A stretch of 64,000 nt of DNA from CAWDDG01 sp963801065. Its GTDB lineage: Bacteria > Actinomycetota > Actinomycetes > Jiangellales > Jiangellaceae. The notes under the pieces were generated by a model. It did not search any database and was not told the DNA's origin. It saw only the letters and a list, made by a program, of their open reading frames with translations. A program made the translations under genes and the position numbers. Shown here piece by piece: positions 49,209 through 57,115 of this stretch (position 1 is its first letter; each line of letters starts with the position of its first letter). The stretch covers positions 186,001 through 250,000 of the forward strand of contig CAWDDG010000005.1 of the NCBI GenBank assembly GCA_963801065.1, in the 5' to 3' direction.

Positions 49209-51913
49209 CGACGAAGTCCGAGAGGTCCCGCTCGCACCGGCGCCTGCCGACCGGGACAGTGACGTTCCTGCGGAGCGACGTCGAGGGGTCGATGAGACTC
49301 GTCCGGGCGCTGGGTTCGGCCTGGGACGACCTCAACGCCGCGCACCTGGGGATCATCCGCGACGCCGTCGAGAAGCATGGTGGTGTCTCGGTCCGAACGG
49401 AGGGCGATGCGCTGTTCGCTGCGTTCCCCGAGGCAGCCGCGGCGATCGGCGCGGCGATCGACGCCCAGCGTGCGCTCCGCGACCACGCCTGGCCGGTCGA
49501 GGGCGGCCCGCGCGTGCGCATGGGCCTCCATTCGGGTGAAGCACACCTCAGCGGCGACGACTACGGCGGCTTCGAGGTGAATCGAGCCGCACGAATTGCG
49601 GCGGCGGGCCATGGCGGCCAGATCGTTGTGTCCGCGCCGACCCGGGCTCTCGTCGCCGACGCGATGCCGGCCGGCGCGCTGCTGCGCGACCTGGGCGAGC
49701 ACGCCCTCAAGGACGTGCCGCGACCGGAACGCCTCTACCAGCTCGAGGTACCGGGCCTCCCGGCGTCGTTCCCGCCGCTGCGGACGCGGCAGCCAGCGGC
49801 CGGAAACGTCCCGACCCGGCTGACGACGTTCCTCGGGCGCGACGCGGAGCTCGTCGAGATTGGCGCACTGCTCGACGAGGCGCGGCTCGTCACGTTGACC
49901 GGACCAGGTGGGATCGGCAAGACGAGCCTCGGAACCGAACTGGCCAGGGCGCAGGCTGCGCGCTTTCGCGATGGGGCGTGGTTCGTGGCTCTGGACCTCA
50001 TCGGCGACGCGGACCTGGTGACGACCCTGGTCGCCAGGACCATTGGCTTGTTCGACGGCCCGGAGCGGGCCGCCGCCAACGGTCTGCTCGCCTACGTCGC
50101 CGACCGATCGATGCTGTTCGTCCTCGACAACTTCGAGCACGTCCTGGATGCGGCCGGCGCGGTGACCGCGCTGCTGCGAGCCTCCCCGGCGTCACGGGTG
50201 ATCGTGACCAGCAGGGCGCCGCTGCGGATCCCCGGCGAGCAGGAGTACCCGGTCCGACCGCTGACCCAATTCGACGGAATCGACCCGAGCGTGCCATCGC
50301 CCGATGCCGCTGTCCGACTGTTCGTCGATCGGGCACGGGCCGTACGGCCGGACTGGCAGCCCGGCAGCCAGACACCGGTCATCCGCGAGATCTGCCGGCT
50401 GCTCGACGGCCTACCTCTCGGGATCGAGCTCGCGGCGGCCCGCATCTCGCTCCTGCCGGCCGCAGCGATCCGGGACCGGCTGACAACTCGAGTGCCGTTG
50501 CCGGGCAGCGGACCACGCGACGTACCTGCCCGGCAACGGACGCTCGATGCGGCGATCGGCTGGAGCTACGACCTCCTGTCGCCGGAGCACCAGCGGCTCC
50601 TCGACCGGCTGTCGGTGTTCGACGGCGGCTTCGACGCCGAGCAGGCGGGGGCCGTAGCGGCGACGCCCACCGGCCCCACCCCCGTCGATGTGCTCGATGG
50701 GCTCATGTCTCTCGCAGACCAGAGCCTCGTCATCCGCGACTCCGACCCGCGCACGGAGTTGATGCCCGGTAACGCCACCGGGGTTCGAGTCCGGCTGCTC
50801 AAGACGATCCAAGCGTTTGCCGCCGGCCGACTGGCAGCCGGTGGCGAGGAGCGCCCCGTCCGACAGCGGCATGCCCTGGCGTACCTGGACCTCGCGGAGG
50901 CGGCGGCGAGAAACCTGCCCGGACCGGATCAGCCGCGGTGGCTCGACCGGCTGGCGGTCGACGACGCAAACCTTCGCACGGCGCTGCGCTGGGCGATCGA
51001 TTCCGGTGAGACGGACATCGCCCTGCGCTTCCTGCCGGCGCTGTGGCGGTTCTGGCAGCTGGACGGTCATCTGCACGAGGGACGTGCGCTCGCGGACGCC
51101 GCCTTGTCGATGCCGGGCGCGGATGCGCCTACGGCCGCCCGCGCGGCCGCAGTTGCCGCCGGCGGCAACCTGGCGTACTGGCAGGCGGACTCGGCCACAG
51201 CTCGGCGCCGGTACGAAGAACAGCTCGAGCTCGCCCGACGACTGCAGGACCCGGTTGCGGAAGCGGACGCGGTGTTCAACCTCGGACACATCGTGTTCGT
51301 CGAGAGCGGCGACGGCGCCCAGGTCGCACGTTTCCTGGAGGATGCCCGGGGCAGGTTCGCGTCGATCGGCGATGCCCGCGGCGTCGCGCGCTGCGAATGG
51401 AGTCGGGCCACCATGTTGATGACCCTCGGGCGATCAGATGAGGCGGCCGCGATCTTCCGCGAGATGTTGCCACGCTTCGAGGAGCTCGGCGATGTCCAGT
51501 ACCACGCCATGGCAGCTTCGAGCCTCGGTTGGACGGCGTACATCCAGGGCGACGTCATGGGAGCCGCCCGGTGGGTCATCCGCGGCCTCGTCGAAAGCCA
51601 TCGGATGCGTGATGCCGCCACGACAAGCATTTCGATGCAGGAGGGGGTCATCGTCGCCTTGGCCCTCGATCGGCCGGCGGTCGGAGCGTTGCTGATGGGC
51701 GCATTCGAGGGTCTGTGCGAACGCTACGGCGTCCGTCCACCCGCGGCGTTGCAGACGTTCCTCGATCGGCAAGATCCGTTGGCCAATGCGTTGGCAACAC
51801 TGGACGCCGGGGAATTTCAGTCAGAGGTCGCCCGTGGCCGCCGGATGTCCCTCGACGACGCCGTGGCGCTGGTCGTCGAACTCGGCGAGTCCGTGGACGC
51901 GGAAACGACCTGA
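49205..51913 (+). CDS. Class III cyclase fused to NB-ARC ATPase and TPR-like region
   Basis: A 902-residue protein. Residues 15-175 are a class III cyclase domain: TVTFLRSDVEGSMRLVRALG with the first metal Asp, VRTEGDALFAAFPEAAAAIG with the second, and GFEVNRAARIAAAG with the Asn and Arg of the active site. Residues 205-520 form an NB-ARC-type ATPase: TRLTTFLGRDAELVEIGALL, P-loop LTGPGGIGKTSLGTELARAQ, Walker B LFVLDNFEHVLD, LLDGLPLGIELAAARISLLP. The rest is helical repeat. It overlaps the CNBD gene (GTGA), so the cyclase and a cNMP-binding transporter are made together. The architecture is common in actinobacteria, of unknown signal. Confidence 0.86.
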   Translation: MTTKSERSRSHRRLPTGTVTFLRSDVEGSMRLVRALGSAWDDLNAAHLGIIRDAVEKHGGVSVRTEGDALFAAFPEAAAAIGAAIDAQRALRDHAWPVEGGPRVRMGLHSGEAHLSGDDYGGFEVNRAARIAAAGHGGQIVVSAPTRALVADAMPAGALLRDLGEHALKDVPRPERLYQLEVPGLPASFPPLRTRQPAAGNVPTRLTTFLGRDAELVEIGALLDEARLVTLTGPGGIGKTSLGTELARAQAARFRDGAWFVALDLIGDADLVTTLVARTIGLFDGPERAAANGLLAYVADRSMLFVLDNFEHVLDAAGAVTALLRASPASRVIVTSRAPLRIPGEQEYPVRPLTQFDGIDPSVPSPDAAVRLFVDRARAVRPDWQPGSQTPVIREICRLLDGLPLGIELAAARISLLPAAAIRDRLTTRVPLPGSGPRDVPARQRTLDAAIGWSYDLLSPEHQRLLDRLSVFDGGFDAEQAGAVAATPTGPTPVDVLDGLMSLADQSLVIRDSDPRTELMPGNATGVRVRLLKTIQAFAAGRLAAGGEERPVRQRHALAYLDLAEAAARNLPGPDQPRWLDRLAVDDANLRTALRWAIDSGETDIALRFLPALWRFWQLDGHLHEGRALADAALSMPGADAPTAARAAAVAAGGNLAYWQADSATARRRYEEQLELARRLQDPVAEADAVFNLGHIVFVESGDGAQVARFLEDARGRFASIGDARGVARCEWSRATMLMTLGRSDEAAAIFREMLPRFEELGDVQYHAMAASSLGWTAYIQGDVMGAARWVIRGLVESHRMRDAATTSISMQEGVIVALALDRPAVGALLMGAFEGLCERYGVRPPAALQTFLDRQDPLANALATLDAGEFQSEVARGRRMSLDDAVALVVELGESVDAETT

Positions 51914-52300
51914 TACTCGCCACGTCCCGGCGGCGGTGGTGCGACCGGCACACGACCTGCTTCCACCGAGCGGGCGAACACCGCACCGGTCGCGTCGGCG
52001 AGCTGGTGGGCGTAGTCGTGTAGCCCCGTCGGGTTGAGCATGCCGGTAGCCGGCCACGCACCATCATCCCTCGTGGCCAGCAGCCTGCGGCACCCACCCC
52101 GGGCGGGCTGAGGCGAACCGCATGGCTGGGCGCGAGGGGCCATGGCGCTCAAATTGCCCCCAGGATCGTCCCGAGATGGAAGAGTGGGCGGCGCAGATCC
52201 GAGCTCGGCCCGCGACTCTGAGTAGTCAGCCGTGTCGTCGACTATGACGGCGGCGGCTTAGGCAAAGGCGAACCATCTGGCTGTTCCGAGGAGGCTGGTG
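51914..52300. other. 387-bp spacer with a possible gene remnant
   Basis: On the minus strand 51930-52060 encodes TGLHDYAHQLADATGAVFAR, SVEAGRVPVAPPPPG, which looks like the C-terminal end of a real protein, but no upstream domain or start is present and it runs into the end of the cyclase gene. I cannot name the family. The rest is presumed promoter DNA for the membrane protein at 52301. Confidence 0.4.
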
Positions 52301-53587
52301 ATGTCCGACTCTCGACCCACTCAGCCAATCGCGACGACGGTTGCGGAGCGTCGCGGCGGGCGGTCGGTGGCGGCGGTGGTGTGTGTGGTGTTGGCGGCGT
52401 TGCTGACGACGCCGGCGGCGCTGGCGTATTGGGGGCAGCGCACCCTGAATGACACCCAGCGGTATGTGGACACGGTGGGCCCGCTGGTGGATTCGCCGGA
52501 GGTGCAGGACGCGATCGCGACCACGGTGACCGACGCGATCCAGGCGCAGGTGGACGTGGAGGCGATCCTGAACGAGGTGTTCGCCGGTGTGATCACCGAC
52601 CGGCCGCGGTTGCAGCAGCTGGTGGGGCCGTTGGCCGGTGCGATCAACGGGTTGATCGACCGGGAGGTCCGGGCGTTGGTGGCCTCGGACGCGTTCGCCG
52701 ACCTGTGGGTGCGGGTCAGTACCAGGGCGCAGCAGACCCTGGTGCGCGTTTTGGAGGGGGACGAGGGCGGCGCGGTGTCGGTGCAGGGCGAGCAGGTGGT
52801 GCTGGACGTGTCCGAGGTCATCGACCAGGTCCAGCAGCGGCTGGTCGACCGCGGGCTGACGATTGTGGAGAACGTGCCGATCCCGGACGTGGACAAGCAG
52901 ATCGTGCTGCTGGACTCGGCGCAGCTGGAGCAGGCCCGCACCATCTACGCGTTCACGAACCCGGTGGCCAGGTGGCTGCTGCCCCTGGTGGCGGCGCTCT
53001 ACCTGGCCGCGTTGCTGCTCTCCCGCCGCCGGCCGCGGATGACGGTCACCATCGGGGTGGTGCTGGCCGCGAACGCGCTGCTGGTGGCGCTGGCGCTCTC
53101 GGTCGGCCGCCAGCTGTTCATCAACGAGCTGGCCGGCACCGCGTTCGGCCCGGCCAGCTCGGTGTTCTACGACACCCTGCTGACCTACCTCGAACGCGGC
53201 TGGCAGGTGTTCCTCTGGCTGGGCCTGATCCTGGTGGTCGTGGGCTGGTTCACCGGAACCAACGCCACCGGCACCGCCGCCCGCACCACCCTGGCCGGCG
53301 GCCTGCACACCGCCGGCGCCGCGCTGCCCGACCCGGTCGGCCCCACCGGCCGGTGGGTCGAAGCCAACACCCGCTGGCTACGGGTCGCCGTGGGCGTGCT
53401 CGGCGCCGTCGTCCTGCTCTGGGGCAACGACGTCTCGCTGCCGCGCCTGTTCTGGTCACTGCTACTCACGGTCGTGCTCCTGGCGGTCGTGCAGATCCTG
53501 GCCGGGGCCGGCAGCGGGACAGGGGCCCCCAGCCCCGCGCAAGCAACCGCCACCGGCGATGCGATGGACGCGCCGTCGACACGGTAG
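52301..53587 (+). CDS. Actinobacterial integral membrane protein
   Basis: A 428-residue protein with one N-terminal helix (VAAVVCVVLAALLTTPAALA), a 180-residue external region (YVDTVGPLVDSPEVQDAIAT; VDVEAILNEVFAG) and about four C-terminal helices (WLLPLVAALYLAALLL, VTIGVVLAANALLVALAL, VFLWLGLILVVVGWF, RVAVGVLGAVVLLWG). ATG 52301 follows GAGGAGG at 6 nt. This is a recognisable family in actinobacteria without an assigned function. Confidence 0.78.
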   Translation: MSDSRPTQPIATTVAERRGGRSVAAVVCVVLAALLTTPAALAYWGQRTLNDTQRYVDTVGPLVDSPEVQDAIATTVTDAIQAQVDVEAILNEVFAGVITDRPRLQQLVGPLAGAINGLIDREVRALVASDAFADLWVRVSTRAQQTLVRVLEGDEGGAVSVQGEQVVLDVSEVIDQVQQRLVDRGLTIVENVPIPDVDKQIVLLDSAQLEQARTIYAFTNPVARWLLPLVAALYLAALLLSRRRPRMTVTIGVVLAANALLVALALSVGRQLFINELAGTAFGPASSVFYDTLLTYLERGWQVFLWLGLILVVVGWFTGTNATGTAARTTLAGGLHTAGAALPDPVGPTGRWVEANTRWLRVAVGVLGAVVLLWGNDVSLPRLFWSLLLTVVLLAVVQILAGAGSGTGAPSPAQATATGDAMDAPSTR

Positions 53588-53675
53588 GCACCCCCTGAGG
53601 GGCCCTGACCATCCCCGACTCCCGACCTACGAGGTCCCGGGCATCCTGGTCGGTGTCCTGCAATCGCGGGCGTCC

Positions 53676-54425
53676 CTACCCCTGATCAGCACCCCGAGCA
53701 TCTCGACGCGCTGCGCGGCCGGCCTCGTCATCTGGTCCGGCCGCGTAGCCCTCCAAGACGTCTGCCAGTTCCCTTGGCCGACTGAGCGCGACGCAGTGGC
53801 CGCTCGCGATCTCGTCGGGGGTGATGTTCAGCCGTTCGGCTACCAGCCGGCGAAGGAAGTCGGGCGGGAAGAAGCGATCCTCAGTGCACAGCACGAACTT
53901 CGTTGGAACGTCCGGCCACGCGTCGAGTGGCCACGGCGAACCCATGGACGCCTCTGACGGATGCGCGCGCTCTTTGCTCATCGCTTCTTCGGCCAGCTTT
54001 CGCGGCACGTCGTGATAGAAGCTGACGTACGGGTCCTCGTTGCCGGTCTTGCCGCCATCACGCGCGGCTTGCTCCTGCACCGCGCTTCCGTAGCCGGTGT
54101 TATCCCACCAGTCCCCCGGAGCCTCACCAGGGGACGGAATCATCCCGGCCACCAGAACCAGCACATCAACCGGGAGCCGATCAGCAACCAACGGTGCGGT
54201 GAACGCGCCGAACGACTGACCCACGACAACCAGATCCTTCCGATCACCGACGGCCTCAACCACCGCGTCGGCGTAATCGCTGAGCACCGCCGAATCGTCA
54301 TCGCCCGGAAGGTCGGGGGCAACCACGTCGTGCCCCCGCGTACGCAACTCGGCCTCAACCAGGTGCCAGTACCAACCGACATCGCCCGCGCCGTGGATCA
54401 ACACAAAGGTACTCACTATGCGCAT
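53676..54425 (-). CDS. Alpha/beta hydrolase
   Basis: A 249-residue alpha/beta hydrolase related to the salicylate esterase/hydroxynitrile lyase group: TFVLIHGAGDVGWYWHLVEA, HDVVAPDLPGDDDSAVLSDY, nucleophile elbow LVVVGQSFGAFTAPLVADRL, acid in FVLCTEDRFFPPDFLRR, and histidine in ASGHCVALSRPRELADVLEG. The catalytic triad is complete. It was probably an esterase. Single gene, convergent with the membrane protein. Confidence 0.86.
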   Translation of the reverse strand: MRIVSTFVLIHGAGDVGWYWHLVEAELRTRGHDVVAPDLPGDDDSAVLSDYADAVVEAVGDRKDLVVVGQSFGAFTAPLVADRLPVDVLVLVAGMIPSPGEAPGDWWDNTGYGSAVQEQAARDGGKTGNEDPYVSFYHDVPRKLAEEAMSKERAHPSEASMGSPWPLDAWPDVPTKFVLCTEDRFFPPDFLRRLVAERLNITPDEIASGHCVALSRPRELADVLEGYAAGPDDEAGRAARRDARGADQG

Positions 54426-54511
54426 TCCCTTTCTTACCCGTGGTCCCTCGACGCCTATCTGTGTAGCGCGTTGCTACGGCTCGCCTCACTGACCACACCG
54501 TGATCATCGAG

Positions 54512-54883
54512 CTAGTCGATGAGTGTCTTCTTCGGACGCAGCACGCAGAATTCGTTGCCCTCGGGGTCGGCAAGCACGGTCCACGACTCGGCGCCGGTCT
54601 GTCCGATGTTCACCCTGCGTGCACCCAACGCCAGGATGCGCTCGATCTCGGCATCTCGGTCGTCGTGACCGGGATTGAGATCGAGGTGCAGACGGTTCTT
54701 GGCCGTCTTCACGTCCGATACCGGCATGAAGCAGATCCCCACAGACGCAGCCTCATCAGCGCCGATGACGACCTCTCGCTCGCGCTCGGACAAGATCCTC
54801 CAGTCCAAGACCTGGGCCCAGAACCGGGCCAAGGCCGGCAGATCGTGTGCGTCGAGGACGATGTGATGCAGCGACACGGCCAT
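54512..54883 (-). CDS. VOC family protein (glyoxalase_6-like)
   Basis: A 123-residue VOC protein: LHHIVLDAHDLPALARFWAQ, VLDWRILSEREREVVIGA, then KNRLHLDLNPGHDDRDAEIE and SWTVLADPEGNEFCVLRPK. This HLDL/DPEGNEFCV pattern is typical of actinobacterial glyoxalase-like proteins related to 4a-hydroxytetrahydrobiopterin dehydratase neighbours. ATG 54883 is the start nearest the domain. Confidence 0.84.
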   Translation of the reverse strand: MAVSLHHIVLDAHDLPALARFWAQVLDWRILSEREREVVIGADEAASVGICFMPVSDVKTAKNRLHLDLNPGHDDRDAEIERILALGARRVNIGQTGAESWTVLADPEGNEFCVLRPKKTLID

Positions 54884-55051
54884 ACATGTCAGTTTGGCAG
54901 GCATGATCCCGGTGGCCGTTCTCGAGCCAGCCGAAGGTGGATTCACCTGACCAGGGTCAACCGATCAGAGCGGGCGCGAGCGAGGCCGCCCAGGAGCGGC
55001 ACGCCCTCTCCCACACTGCTGACCGCACGTCACCGCGTCGCTGGCGCCGGG

Positions 55052-55972
55052 TCACCGGTCGATGAGGACGACTTCGTACTGGTCGGCTGTCGGCGGGAAC
55101 CCGGTGTCGAACTTGGCATTCACGAACGCCAGCGTGTTGCCGTGGCGGGCGACCGTTGTCGGTACCTGGAGAAGAGGGCTGGTGATGACCTTTTGCACGG
55201 TCGCCGACGACAGGTCGGGGCTGAGTCGCAGCTCGGTCGCCTGGTTGAGGAAGTTCTGCACCGCCCACAGTCGGTCGGCCTCGAGGAGGATGCCGTCGAC
55301 CAGGGGAACGTCGGCGCCCGCGATGGCCGCACTGGCTCCCGTGGCGGGATCGACCGTGTAGAGCGTTGAGTCTCCGCTGTGGGCGACGATCAGGGTCTTC
55401 CCGTCAGGCGTCGCGGCGATGCCGTTCAGGTTGAACTCTGCGGACAGGTGCGCGGCCGGTCCGGTGAGGACCAGGGTCGACGGTGCGCCGACCGCCCCGT
55501 CAGGAGCGATCGGGACGCGATACAGGTGCGGCTGGACGGAGTCGGTGAACCATGCCGCATCCGTTGACAGCGCGACGTCGTTGATGATCGTCCCGAGTGC
55601 CGGATCGGTGAGGTCCACGACCGCGACGTCCGCACCGGTCCGGGCGTCGTACACGTAGGCCTGACCGCTGAAGCCGCCGGCGACGAAGAGCAGATCGTGG
55701 CCGACGTCGACCTTCATGCCCACGGCCATCCGGCCGGCGGGGGCGTCCACGAACAGGGAGGCCGAGCCGGATCGAAGATCACCCCGGTAGATGTCGCCCT
55801 GGAACAGGTCCCCGGCGAAGAAGCCAGACCCGGCGCCGATGGCGATCCCCTCGGCAGAGGTCGCTTCGGGCAGGACGATCACCTCGGCGAAGGGCTTGGC
55901 GGACGCTGCTGCCGTGAATACGGCGCCGACGAGGACGCCAGCTACCGAGACCGCGCCGATGAGACGTCGCAT
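55052..55972 (-). CDS. Secreted beta-propeller (SMP-30-like) protein
   Basis: A 306-residue exported protein with a signal peptide (RRLIGAVSVAGVLVGAVFTA, cut near ASAKPF). The body repeats beta-propeller blades of the SMP-30/gluconolactonase type: SAEGIAIGAGSGFFAGDLFQ, GMKVDVGHDLLFVAGGFSGQ, FNLNGIAATPDGKTLIVAHS, GDSTLYTVDPATGASAAI, LVDGILLEADRLWAVQNFLN. No clear metal triad can be assigned. Substrate unknown. Confidence 0.82.
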   Translation of the reverse strand: MRRLIGAVSVAGVLVGAVFTAAASAKPFAEVIVLPEATSAEGIAIGAGSGFFAGDLFQGDIYRGDLRSGSASLFVDAPAGRMAVGMKVDVGHDLLFVAGGFSGQAYVYDARTGADVAVVDLTDPALGTIINDVALSTDAAWFTDSVQPHLYRVPIAPDGAVGAPSTLVLTGPAAHLSAEFNLNGIAATPDGKTLIVAHSGDSTLYTVDPATGASAAIAGADVPLVDGILLEADRLWAVQNFLNQATELRLSPDLSSATVQKVITSPLLQVPTTVARHGNTLAFVNAKFDTGFPPTADQYEVVLIDR

Positions 55973-56097
55973 GGCTCAACCTCCTGGAGTGCGGAGCGGA
56001 TGTTGCTCGCCCGGATCCTTGAACAAGACGATCCCAGGCCCACAATCGCGCAAGGCCGCCTTCCCGTCGACCCACCAGGTGGACAAAGCAGCCTCCC

Positions 56098-56970
56098 TCA
56101 GCACGTGCGGTAGACGTACCCAGCCTCACCGGCGGGTACAAGGTCGGGGTCGCGTCGGATGACACTCGCCGACGGCGGGAGGGTGGCGCACGCTTTCGCC
56201 AAGCCCTCGTCGGTGTACTCCACTGCGAGCACTTGGTCGTAGACCGACGCGTACACCCCGCACTCGTCGTACTTACCGCAGTCTTCAACCACGGCGAAGT
56301 CGAAGCCCATGTCCACCTGGTCCGCGGGTCGGAGCATCTCGGCAGCGTTCTTCTGCGCGGCGGCGAGCCCCACCGCGTGCGCCCGGTCGACGAGGAGCCG
56401 GGCGTACTCGACAGCGTCCTCGCGCCCGAAGGGCAACGCCGCCCCGGCGACCTCGCGGGTCCAGGAGTCGAGGTTGTCGAGTTCGACCGCCTGGGCGCCA
56501 CGCTTGGCACAGACCTCGATCATGGTCCTCACGTGCGCCGCCGCGGCCGCCCTGTGCTCGGACGTACCGATGTCAACGAGGAACTCCCCCGGCCAGCCGG
56601 GGTCCTCATGGTCGCGCAGGACGAGATCGGCCGGCCAGTTCCGGGTGAGATCGGGCCGGTCGGTGCCAGGCTCGTCCGGCTGGGTCTGAAGGGCGTTGAT
56701 GTAGCAGATCGTGTATCCGCCCGCGAGCGGGCGTCCAGCCCACCAGTCGCGCTCCACGATGGCGACACCTGCAGGGAGCGGCGCGTCCCCGCCGAGCTGC
56801 AGATCCCAGCGCGCTGCGGGAGGCGGAAGCTGGATACCGGGCCGCTCTGACGCTGGCGCGGCGGGTGGGTCGGCCGGCGCCTCCGACCCTCCGGCGGCGC
56901 ACCCAGCGACGGCGCCGAGCGCCAGCGCGCCGACCATCCAGCCCGTCCCTCGAGTCGGTGACACAAACAT
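56098..56970 (-). CDS. GH114-like (endo-alpha-1,4-polygalactosaminidase family) lipoprotein
   Basis: A 290-residue lipoprotein. The lipobox is in WMVGALALGAVAGCAAGGSE. The domain is a GH114-like barrel: GGYTICYINALQTQPDEPGT, ADLVLRDHEDPGWPGEFLVD, GAQAVELDNLDSWTREVAG with the acidic catalytic-type strand, VGLAAAQKNAAEMLRPADQV and MGFDFAVVEDCGKYDECGVY. Family members cleave galactosaminoglycans outside the cell. Acidic residues expected at the active site are present. Confidence 0.82.
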   Translation of the reverse strand: MFVSPTRGTGWMVGALALGAVAGCAAGGSEAPADPPAAPASERPGIQLPPPAARWDLQLGGDAPLPAGVAIVERDWWAGRPLAGGYTICYINALQTQPDEPGTDRPDLTRNWPADLVLRDHEDPGWPGEFLVDIGTSEHRAAAAAHVRTMIEVCAKRGAQAVELDNLDSWTREVAGAALPFGREDAVEYARLLVDRAHAVGLAAAQKNAAEMLRPADQVDMGFDFAVVEDCGKYDECGVYASVYDQVLAVEYTDEGLAKACATLPPSASVIRRDPDLVPAGEAGYVYRTC

Positions 56971-57000
56971 CTACCGTAGGTGTGGCCGGCGTCGGCCAAT

Positions 57001-57111
57001 CCGACGAGATCGGCAATGGCTACGCCAGATCCGGGTCAGCTTCAGGATCGCCGGCGACGCGCCGCCCCAAAAGCTACGGGAACCCGTCGAACAATCCCGG
57101 GCACGCTCCGC
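57001..57111 (+). pseudogene. Fragment of a duplicated OsmC gene
   Basis: These 111 bases match 60425-60536 of the intact OsmC gene in the same orientation with one gap and about four in five positions equal, including CCGGCGACGC and CGTCGAACAATCCCGGGCAC. The reading frame is lost. The remnant is the only surviving part of a second OsmC copy, next to the hydrolase-glycosyltransferase fusion. Confidence 0.78.
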
Positions 57112-57115
57112 CCCC

